Origin: Patescibacteria group bacterium UBA3458
GTDB lineage: Bacteria > Patescibacteriota > Minisyncoccia > Phycocordibacterales > UBA2100
Reading direction: 5' to 3'
Length of the DNA stretch: 10,384 bases
NCBI GenBank assembly: GCA_002378745.1
Contig: DFRR01000005.1
Coordinates: 101,381-111,764, forward strand
Below are positions 1 through 4,994 of the stretch, piece after piece. Position 1 is the stretch's first letter; every line of letters starts with the position of its first letter. The translations under genes and the position numbers were made by a program. The notes below the pieces were generated by a model. It did not search any database and had not been told where the DNA came from. It saw only the letters and a list, made by a program, of their open reading frames with translations.

Positions 1-104
1 AGGGATTCGGGCTTCTGGGGAGGAGCGTACCATAAGATGTGGTTACGGTACAGAACGAATTTGATACTTCAGGGACGGTGTACGTTGCCGGATGTAGAGT
101 TGAT
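1..104. other. unassigned left edge
   Basis: No confident gene is visible. Plus frame 1 stays open from the edge to a TAG at 118-120 and frame 2 to a TGA at 62-64. One minus frame is also open here and runs off the left edge. None of the short translations is recognisable. It may be the 3' end of a plus-strand gene converging on the minus-strand gene at 180-509, with the hairpin at 131-145 as shared terminator, but this is a guess. Confidence 0.3.
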
Positions 105-178
105 AGTTGAAAGTTTATAGTTGGTAGTAACGCGCCTACGGCGCGCACTAAAAACTAACAACTACAAACTATACACTT
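105..178. repeat. imperfect inverted repeat with GC-rich core hairpin, possible terminator
   Basis: A GC core CGCGCC (131-136), loop TAC and GGCGCG (140-145) is flanked by A/T-rich arms made of GTTGATAG/GTTTATAG-like units. The left arm (about 110-130) and the reverse complement of the right arm (about 146-175) are similar along their length with gaps, so a long imperfect hairpin can form. It follows the stop codon of the minus-strand gene at 180 and probably ends that transcript. The flanking words look like a low-complexity intergenic repeat. Confidence 0.5.
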
Positions 179-179
179 T

Positions 180-509
180 TTAACGGGGTGTGTAGAATAC
201 GCTGCGACCGGCTTCGCCATGCTGTTCTAACTTCCCTTCTGCTTCGAGCTCGTTGAGGTAGTTGCGTGCGGTTGAGTCTGAAATGCAGAAGAGGTCTTCT
301 ACGGCGTCATTCGTGACTTCGCCATACTGGCGCGCGCGTTCGAGAATGCGCGCTTTGCGCTTCTCGATGCGCTTGTGCACCGCACGCTGTCCGAGTTCGC
401 GCGCTTCGTGTGCAAGGTCAGGGTCGTTGAATGGCATGCGACGTCCTTTACCGAGAAAGTAGCCAAGTACGAATGTTGCGATGAGTACAAAAATGCTGAA
501 TGGGGTCAT
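180..509 (-). CDS. membrane-anchored winged-helix DNA-binding protein
   Basis: The 109-residue product starts with a hydrophobic segment (about residues 4-20, FSIFVLIATFVLGYFLG), then a basic stretch (KGRR), a charged helical linker (about 30-58) and a winged-helix domain (about 55-109). In the latter, SDSTARNYLNELEAEGKL fits the recognition helix and GRSVFYTPR fits the wing strand. This suggests a transcription regulator tethered to the inner face of the membrane; no ligand or target can be read. The ATG at 509 is chosen because an extended -10 (TGC TATACT, 516-521) ends six bases before it, placing the transcription start on the A of ATG, so the mRNA should be leaderless. The domain call comes from the pattern only; the family is not recognised. 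Confidence 0.8.
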   Translation of the reverse strand: MTPFSIFVLIATFVLGYFLGKGRRMPFNDPDLAHEARELGQRAVHKRIEKRKARILERARQYGEVTNDAVEDLFCISDSTARNYLNELEAEGKLEQHGEAGRSVFYTPR

Positions 510-515
510 GGATGC

Positions 516-524
516 AGTATAGCA
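516..524 (-). promoter_or_regulatory. extended -10 promoter of the winged-helix gene
   Basis: Read on the minus strand, TGC TATACT is followed by GCATCC and then ATG. No good -35 hexamer is seen at 16-18 bp. The spacing predicts initiation at the ATG itself, giving a leaderless message. The promoter lies just after the tRNA-Ile terminator. Confidence 0.6.
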
Positions 525-561
525 AGGTGTGTGTATTTCAGCAGCTACACTGTGTAAAAAG

Positions 562-585
562 AAGAGCGCCCTTATGGGCGCTCTT
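562..585 (-). terminator. terminator of tRNA-Ile
   Basis: The stem AAGAGCGCCC / GGGCGCTCTT is 10 bp with a 4-base loop. On the minus strand it is followed by TTCTTTTT, a good U-tract, which ends the tRNA-Ile transcript before the winged-helix gene promoter. Confidence 0.85.
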
Positions 586-600
586 TGTATTCATTCAATG

Positions 601-674
601 TGCGACTGCCAGGACTCGAACCTGGGACCTCTCGATTATCAGTCGAGTGCTCTAACCAGCTGAGCTACAGTCGC
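601..674 (-). tRNA. tRNA-Ile (anticodon GAU)
   Basis: The cloverleaf is complete: acceptor GCGACTG / CAGTCGC, D arm with AGCTCAGCTGGTTAGAGC, anticodon stem CTCGA / TCGAG around loop CTGATAA (anticodon GAT), T arm CCAGG-TTCGAGT-CCTGG and discriminator A. The bases after the discriminator are CAT, so CCA is not encoded and must be added by a nucleotidyltransferase. In many bacteria tRNA-Ile(GAU) sits in the 16S-23S spacer. Here it lies downstream of a stand-alone 16S, beyond two hairpin terminators and an opposing transcript, with its own promoter and terminator. Confidence 0.95.
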
Positions 675-683
675 GTGACGGCA

Positions 684-692
684 ATACTAGCA
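684..692 (-). promoter_or_regulatory. extended -10 promoter of tRNA-Ile
   Basis: On the minus strand TGC TAGTAT (-10 at 684-689) lies upstream of the tRNA. Initiation about 7 bases downstream would fall near 677, only three bases before the mature 5' end at 674. A clear -35 is absent. Confidence 0.5.
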
Positions 693-707
693 AAAAAATA
701 CAGATTT

Positions 708-716
708 TGGTAGTAT
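708..716 (+). promoter_or_regulatory. extended -10 promoter of the plus-strand small transcript
   Basis: TGG TAGTAT (-10 at 711-716) reads on the plus strand and predicts a start near 723. It lies about 21 bp from the opposite-facing tRNA-Ile -10. At normal spacing each promoter's -35 region would overlap the other's -10, so the two may compete. No clear -35 is seen. Confidence 0.4.
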
Positions 717-725
717 CTCTCGGTA

Positions 726-743
726 TCGCGCCTTCGGGTGCGA
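726..743 (+). other. UUCG tetraloop hairpin in the small transcript leader
   Basis: TCGCGCC, TTCG, GGTGCGA forms a 7-bp stem (one G-U) capped by a C(UUCG)G tetraloop, among the most stable RNA hairpins. It lies between the proposed start (about 723) and the purine-rich GAGGAGG (760-766) before the small ORF. Confidence 0.55.
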
Positions 744-774
744 TTTCTGTTGAAACTCTGAGGAGGATACTATC

Positions 775-915
775 TTGCCTTTGAATGCAAACGCTCGCGA
801 GCAGCGGTTCCGGCCGCGCGAAAACAAGTCCGGTGGAAACCTGAAGTCGCGTCGCCCGAAGCGCCGCGGTCGAAAGTGGAATGGCTCCGGCAAGAGCGAG
901 CCTACAGGGAAGTAG
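775..915 (+). CDS. 46-residue basic protein, or part of a structured RNA
   Basis: From a TTG at 775 the frame encodes 46 residues ending PTGK. About 15 are Arg or Lys against 3 Glu, with clusters such as KSRRPKRRGRKW around residues 24-35 and Gly/Ser/Asn-rich joints. Such composition fits a disordered RNA-binding or ribosome-associated peptide, but no family is recognised. GAGGAGG ends eight bases before TTG, which would be a textbook ribosome-binding site in most bacteria; the 16S rRNA in this window lacks the matching anti-Shine-Dalgarno, so its role is unclear. A second TTG at 781 is in frame, and no ATG start exists. The unit has its own promoter (708-716) and a strong terminator (941-966), so a transcript is likely. 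Whether it is translated is not settled. Confidence 0.45.
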   Translation: MPLNANAREQRFRPRENKSGGNLKSRRPKRRGRKWNGSGKSEPTGK

Positions 916-940
916 CGTCTACACGATGAGTGGAGTACAG

Positions 941-966
941 AAGGCGGTCGCGCAAGCGACCGCCTT
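941..966 (+). terminator. terminator of the small plus-strand transcript
   Basis: The stem AAGGCGGTCGC / GCGACCGCCTT is 11 bp with a GCAA tetraloop, followed on the plus strand by TTTCTTT, which with the last stem bases makes a T-tract. It may also back up the adjacent 16S terminator from the other side. Confidence 0.85.
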
Positions 967-981
967 TTTCTTTAAGTACGA

Positions 982-1019
982 ACAAAACCCCGTGAACCGA
1001 ATGGTTCACGGGGTTTTGT
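982..1019 (-). terminator. terminator of the 16S rRNA transcript
   Basis: A 17-bp perfect stem ACAAAACCCCGTGAACC / GGTTCACGGGGTTTTGT with a 4-base loop. On the minus strand it ends GGGGTTTTGTTCG, a modest U-tract. It is the first strong hairpin after the 16S processing stem and so probably ends the 16S precursor about 230 nt past the mature end. Confidence 0.75.
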
Positions 1020-1112
1020 GTAAAAAAGAGACGTATACGGGAGAACTAGATTGCATACGCAGAGTACGTGCTTACGCACGAAGGAGTGTTCTATATTCTA
1101 TGAATATATGCT

Positions 1113-1128
1113 CTTTTGTTTCGTTCAC
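1113..1128 (-). other. 16S trailer arm of the precursor processing stem
   Basis: On the minus strand this 16-mer (GTGAACGAAACAAAAG) is exactly complementary to the leader 16-mer at 2731-2746 (CTTTTGTTTCGTTCAC). Pairing closes a stem around the whole 16S, the arrangement cut by RNase III in bacterial rRNA precursors. Imperfect pairing continues outward between about 1099-1112 and 2747-2758. Confidence 0.8.
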
Positions 1129-1182
1129 ATATCGGTCTTTCCCGACTGCCAAGTGTAGTTTACGGTTCCAACACTATTACTC

Positions 1183-1207
1183 TTCTGTTCTCGTACGAGG
1201 AACAGAA
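1183..1207 (-). other. hairpin in the 16S trailer
   Basis: TTCTGTTCTCG and CGAGGAACAGAA can pair around a short TA centre with one bulged G. It lies between the mature 16S end and the processing stem. A processing or folding role is inferred from position only. Confidence 0.45.
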
Positions 1208-1249
1208 ATCACCAATCAATCATTCACACGTATGCAAATGATGGTTCCA

Positions 1250-2708
1250 ATCGGAATGAATCCACGAGCACCTTCCGGTACCCGTACCTTGTTACGACTT
1301 AGTCCTTGTCACTGAATTTACCTTAGGACACAGCAAGTGTGTACATCGGGTACTCCCAGCTTCCCTGACTTGACGGGCGGTGAGTACAAGGCTCGAGAAC
1401 GTATTCACCGTGGCGTAGCTGATCCACGATTACTAGCGATTCCAACTTCATATGGTCGAGTTGCAGACCACAATCCGAACTGAGGCAACTTTTATAGGAT
1501 TTGCTAACTCTTACGAGATCGCGCCCCGCTGTAGTTGCCATTGTAGCGCGTGTGCAGCCCGGGATGTCAAAGGGACATGCTGACTTGGCGTCATCCTCAC
1601 CTTCCTCTCCCGTAAGGGAGCAGTCTCGCCTGACACATATAACAGGCAACGAGGGTTGCGTTCGTTACCCCACTTAAGGGAACAATTCAAACCACGAACT
1701 GACGACAGCCATGCATCACCTGCCAAACACCCTCGAAGGAACCTATGTTTCCATAGGCGTGCAGTTTGGTTTCAAACCCCGGTAAGGTTCTTCGCTTATC
1801 GACGAATTAAGCCACACGCTCCACCGCTTGTGCGAGCCCCCGTCTATTCCTTTGAGTTTTAAACTTGCGTTCGTACTACCCAGGCGCCTCGCTTAACGCG
1901 TTAGCTTCGTCTCTGAAAGGGTCGATACTTCCAAAAACCAGCGAGGAGTGTTTAGGGCGTGGACTACTGGGGTATCTAATCCCATTCGCTACCCACGCTT
2001 TCGTGTCTCAGCGTCAGAAATGCGCCAGTCTGCTGCCTTCGCTTTTGGTATTCCCCATGATATCAACGGATTTCACCCCTACACCATGAGTTCTACAGAC
2101 CTCTCGCACCCTCTAGCTTAGCCGTTTCGCACGCGATTCCGGGGTTAAGCCCCGGGCTTTAACGTGCGACTAACTAGGCCGCCTACACACCCTTTACGCC
2201 CAGTGAATCCGGGTAACGCTCGAGGCTCACGTATTACCGCTCCTGCTGGCACGTGATTAGGAGCCTCTTATTCATAGGGTAACGTCAATAACTTCCTCCC
2301 CTATAAAAGATGTTTACGCACCGAGGTGCTTCATCCATCACGCGGCATCGCTCCGTCAGGCTTTCGCCCATTGCGGAAGATTCTCGACTGCAGCCTCCCG
2401 TAGGAGTTTGGACCGTGTCTAAGTTCCAATAGTGGGGGTCAGGCTCTCACCTCCCCTAAGCGTCTGAGCCTTGGTGTGCCATTACCACACCAACAAGCTG
2501 ATACTGCGCAGGCCGCTCTTCAAGCAATAAATCTTTACCCTTGCGGGACTATCGGGAATTATTCCGGATTTCTCCGGGTTATGCCCGACTTGAAGGTACG
2601 TTCCTACGTGTTACTACTCCGTTCGCCATGCAACTAAATGCATTCGACTTGCATGCCTTATCCATGCCGCCAGCGTTCACCCTGAGCTAGGATCAAACTC
2701 TAATTAAA
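1250..2708 (-). rRNA. 16S ribosomal RNA
   Basis: The gene is complete, about 1,459 nt, and without an obvious intron. Landmarks on the minus strand are GAGTTTGATCC (from 2700), CCTACGGGAGGCTGCAG near 2390-2406, the 530 loop GTGCCAGCAGGAGCGGTAA near 2235-2253, the 790-region loop near 1960-1982 and AAGTCGTAACAAGGTA from 1300. Helix 45 is intact, with an 8-bp stem CGGGUACC / GGUGCUCG and the GGAA loop that KsgA methylates. The tail after TGGAT reads TCATTCCGA instead of CACCTCCTT, so the anti-Shine-Dalgarno core is missing. Ends are set by alignment to E. coli numbering from memory and may be off by a few bases. The gene is isolated from 23S-5S and has its own promoter, leader, processing stem and terminator. 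Confidence 0.97.
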
Positions 2709-2724
2709 GAATGCCGAAGCATTC
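2709..2724 (-). other. UUCG hairpin at the end of the 16S leader
   Basis: On the minus strand GAATGC, TTCG, GCATTC forms a 6-bp stem with a UUCG loop directly before the mature 16S 5' end. A stable element here may guide 5' maturation. Confidence 0.5.
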
Positions 2725-2730
2725 ATGTAA

Positions 2731-2746
2731 GTGAACGAAACAAAAG
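2731..2746 (-). other. 16S leader arm of the precursor processing stem
   Basis: This 16-mer is exactly complementary to the trailer segment at 1113-1128. See that entry for the stem. Confidence 0.8.
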
Positions 2747-2987
2747 AATATACATTCTCTTGTCTCTTATTTTGGTTTCTTTTGCGTAAAAGAATATTCA
2801 AGGACAGGTATTTTCATACCTGTATGTTTTTCCAGTACCCGCTCCTAGGGGGTACTGAAAGTGATGATTGCTACATACCCTGCTTGTACACAGGATATAT
2901 GTTCATCTATGTAACCGACGTGTCGCTTCATGCGTCATTCGGTAGTCTTTCAAAAAACAAACACCGCCAAAACAGACGGTAGCGACC
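2747..2987 (-). other. 16S rRNA leader, no gene seen
   Basis: This is the transcribed spacer between the 16S promoter and the processing stem. Small hairpins are visible: ACAGGTAT / ATACCTGT (2804-2811 with 2816-2823) and CAGTACCC / GGGTACTG (about 2833-2857). No canonical boxA (TGCTCTTTAACA) was found. A short open frame on the plus strand here has no coding character. Confidence 0.6.
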
Positions 2988-3015
2988 ATTATACGGATTT
3001 ACTACGCGAGGTCAA
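2988..3015 (-). promoter_or_regulatory. strong promoter of 16S rRNA
   Basis: On the minus strand TTGACC (-35, plus 3010-3015), a 16-bp spacer and TATAAT (-10, plus 2988-2993) nearly match the sigma-70 consensus. Initiation is expected near 2981, giving a leader of about 270 nt. This is the best promoter in the window, as expected for rRNA. Confidence 0.85.
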
Positions 3016-3040
3016 GCGTAGCGTGCGGATATACGTAGTG

Positions 3041-3084
3041 GGGCGTAAACCACCAATTTGGGCCCATTTTGGTGGTTTACGCCC
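3041..3084. repeat. palindromic hairpin repeat, copy 1
   Basis: A perfect 16-bp stem GGGCGTAAACCACCAA / TTGGTGGTTTACGCCC encloses a 12-base centre containing the palindrome TGGGCCCA, so the element is almost fully symmetric over 44 bp. It lies 25 bp upstream of the 16S -35 and before the plus-strand gene at 3139. The inner 32 bp are related to 9878-9909. Confidence 0.75.
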
Positions 3085-3138
3085 GTTATCAACGGCTCTA
3101 AACCGCCAACTTTTGATTTCTGTGGTACCTTAGGGAGG

Positions 3139-3618
3139 ATGGAATTCGGAATGATTGTGCTCCTTACGGTTGCCTTTGAAATAATGACGGTACTACTCCG
3201 CCTCGGGTTTAAGCTCCAGAGTAAGGTCTGGCAAAGGAAATACAACGTGCTGCGTATTCACCACGGCTACATCGGTGTCGCACTGTTAGCGCTTTCGTTT
3301 TTCCCTCCACTCCACGCACTTTGGATTATCGGTTGGGCGCTGATTATTTCTGACCTGGTGCACCACTACACAGTGCTCCCGTTACTGCGTATTGCTGAAG
3401 TTGATATTTCGATGGCGTACTACGGACTCAATACGATTGGTGTTCGTCGTAAACTTATTATCGCGCTTGCCGCACTGTGTGTGGTAACCATGCTCGCGTC
3501 GGTGGCAACGTCGTTCGCACTTGGATTAGTAGCGCTTGCGATGATTATCGTTTCGGAAGAATTGCAAGAGCTGCTGCCAAAGTTTAAATGTCCGCAGGAG
3601 ATTGCGGTGCATTTTTAG
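3139..3618 (+). CDS. multi-pass membrane protein with paired histidine motifs
   Basis: The 159-residue product has about four hydrophobic segments (roughly 3-21, 45-72, 106-122, 125-139), joined by short basic loops. Conserved-looking polar residues are RIHHGYIG (39-46, His41-His42) and SDLVHHY (71-77, Asp72, His75-His76) on either side of a hydrophobic span, which could form a metal or haem site or an active site in the membrane. The family is not recognised. The start is uncertain. ATG 3139 directly follows AGGGAGG with no gap, and ATG 3151 lies 12 bases after it. The frame also opens upstream through a TTG inside the palindrome at 3041-3084, which is unlikely to be coding. The gene converges on secF, and both share the terminator at 3639-3680. 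Confidence 0.75.
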   Translation: MEFGMIVLLTVAFEIMTVLLRLGFKLQSKVWQRKYNVLRIHHGYIGVALLALSFFPPLHALWIIGWALIISDLVHHYTVLPLLRIAEVDISMAYYGLNTIGVRRKLIIALAALCVVTMLASVATSFALGLVALAMIIVSEELQELLPKFKCPQEIAVHF

Positions 3619-3638
3619 GTTCTAATTTTCGTGTATAT

Positions 3639-3680
3639 AAAACAACCCCCGCGGCGCTTTGGCGCCGCGGGGGTTGTTTT
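3639..3680. terminator. bidirectional terminator between the membrane gene and secF
   Basis: A 19-bp perfect stem AAAACAACCCCCGCGGCGC / GCGCCGCGGGGGTTGTTTT with a 4-base loop. The arms end in A-tracts and T-tracts, so it works in both directions. It lies 20 bp after the plus-strand stop and 8 bp after the secF stop. Confidence 0.92.
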
Positions 3681-3688
3681 TATTTCCC

Positions 3689-4603
3689 CTAGTTATTTCG
3701 TGTTTGCCACTTCTCAAGTGTGAGCAATAGTGGCGCGGCAAGGAATATCGATGAGTAGGTTCCGGCAACGATTCCGGCGATAAGTACGAGTGCGAAGTTT
3801 TGTGTTACTTCAGCCCCCACGAAGAAGAGTGCGAGCAACACGAGCAGCGTGGTGAATGATGTGTTTACACTGCGAGTGAACGTTTGCCCGAGTGACTTGC
3901 CTACCGTAAGTTCAAAGTCTTCTTTTCGATTCCCTTCTGCATTCAAGCGAAGATTCTCACGGATACGGTCGAACACCACGATGGTATCGTTTACTGAGTA
4001 GCCAAGGATCGCGAGCACTGCCATCACGAACAGCACATCAACTTCAGCGCCAAGGAAATATCCGAGTGCGGCAAAGATTCCTGTCGGTACGAGCACGTCG
4101 TGAATGAGTGCGAACACTGCTATCAGCCCATACTTCCATGAGGCAACCGGTGCACTTACTTTACGGAACGTGAACGCGATAAAGAGAATGATGGCGAGCA
4201 CTACCGCGACAATTGCAATCCATGCTTTTGCACGCAACTCATCACCAATAGTTGGTCCCACTGCATTAAAGCGCTCGATGGTACCAACTGTTTCTTGTCC
4301 ATCACCTATCTGCGTAAGCGCACCAAAGACGGCTTCACGTTGTGCTTCCTCAAGTGGACGCACGCGAAGAATGTATTCGCTCTCTCCTGCAGCGCGAAGT
4401 GAGTATGCACCAAGGTCGAGTGTATCGAGCTGTTCGGTAATGACTGCCTTCTCAGGGCGCTCTTGGTACTGCGCTTCAATGAGTTCACCACCGGTAAATT
4501 CGATACCGAAGTTGAGTCCGAAGAACGCAATGGAACCAATCGCCGCCGCGAGTACCACAGCACTGAATGCAAAGAAAATATTTCGGTATTTAACAATCAA
4601 CAT
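3689..4603 (-). CDS. secF: protein translocase subunit SecF
   Basis: SecF pairs with SecD in the membrane. The complex uses the proton or ion gradient to pull secreted proteins out of the SecYEG channel. The 304-residue length is normal. Motifs are NFGIEFTGG (31-39) after the first membrane helix, an extracytoplasmic domain (about 40-125), the membrane helix 125-147, GYSVNDTIVVFDRIREN (201-217), RSVNTSFTT (244-252) and GTYSSIFLAAPLLL (281-294). The ATG at 4603 is six bases after the TAG of the upstream small gene, and no ribosome-binding site lies between, which suggests translational coupling or re-initiation. It is the last gene of the secD operon, followed by a strong terminator. Confidence 0.97.
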   Translation of the reverse strand: MLIVKYRNIFFAFSAVVLAAAIGSIAFFGLNFGIEFTGGELIEAQYQERPEKAVITEQLDTLDLGAYSLRAAGESEYILRVRPLEEAQREAVFGALTQIGDGQETVGTIERFNAVGPTIGDELRAKAWIAIVAVVLAIILFIAFTFRKVSAPVASWKYGLIAVFALIHDVLVPTGIFAALGYFLGAEVDVLFVMAVLAILGYSVNDTIVVFDRIRENLRLNAEGNRKEDFELTVGKSLGQTFTRSVNTSFTTLLVLLALFFVGAEVTQNFALVLIAGIVAGTYSSIFLAAPLLLTLEKWQTRNN

Positions 4604-4609
4604 ATAAAA

Positions 4610-4990
4610 CTAATGAGCGCTTTTAAGCAATTCTGTTTTCAACGTATGCAACATTTCTTGCGCAGAGGCTGCATCTGCTTTCATGATTTTTATCAGCTGT
4701 TGCATTTTTGCTACATAGTTATTGAACTCCATAAGTGCATCTTCCATTTCTGCTCGTAGTTTTTGTTCCCCCAACATAGGTCCCTCACCCTCTGTCGTTA
4801 TCTCATCTATTGTTTGAATACCTGCTTTATATGCCTGAATATCACCTCGTACGGTAATTATGGTGTCAATGATTGATTTCACATCTGCCTGTACTTCCGC
4901 AATATAGCCTTCGAGCTCACGCATTGATTCCACTGCATTCTGTATTTCTGATGGTAGTTCGTGTGTTGGTTGTTTTGGTGACTCTTCCAT
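4610..4990 (-). CDS. small soluble helical protein inserted between secD and secF
   Basis: The 126-residue product has no hydrophobic segment and no signal peptide. It is rich in Glu, Ala, Met, Gln and Lys, with heptad-like helical stretches at about 14-60 and 76-123 joined by a loop containing EGEGPM (67-72), which suggests a helical hairpin or coiled coil. No family is recognised. It starts four bases after the secD stop and ends seven bases before the secF ATG, so it is co-transcribed and probably co-translated with both. YajC, the usual SecDF partner, has an N-terminal membrane helix and precedes secD; this protein does not resemble it. Its DNA is visibly richer in A/T than secD and secF, hinting at later insertion. 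A role as a cytoplasmic SecDF accessory is inferred from position only. Confidence 0.85.
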   Translation of the reverse strand: MEESPKQPTHELPSEIQNAVESMRELEGYIAEVQADVKSIIDTIITVRGDIQAYKAGIQTIDEITTEGEGPMLGEQKLRAEMEDALMEFNNYVAKMQQLIKIMKADAASAQEMLHTLKTELLKSAH

Positions 4991-4994
4991 ACAA

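Noticed and set aside
881..2089. Several open frames on both strands across and beside the 16S gene
   Set aside because: They lie within 16S rRNA, its trailer or terminators, and read as rRNA-derived sequence without coding features.
1250..2708. Intron or insertion in 16S, common in CPR rRNA
   Set aside because: The conserved landmarks follow at normal or shortened spacing and total length is below that of E. coli; no insertion is seen.
2731..2982. 83-codon plus-strand open frame upstream of 16S
   Set aside because: It covers the 16S leader including the processing arm and hairpins; composition is not protein-like and no promoter points to it.
3058..3138. N-terminal extension of the plus-strand membrane gene
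   Set aside because: It would start at a TTG inside the perfect palindrome and translate one hairpin arm; the membrane protein begins naturally at 3139 or 3151.
3146..3154. TCGGAATGA around ATG 3151 is complementary to the 16S tail TCATTCCGA, suggesting a new start-codon pairing rule
   Set aside because: Only one of the genes shows it, and a 9-base match in a 10-kb window is weak evidence; the other starts do not share it.
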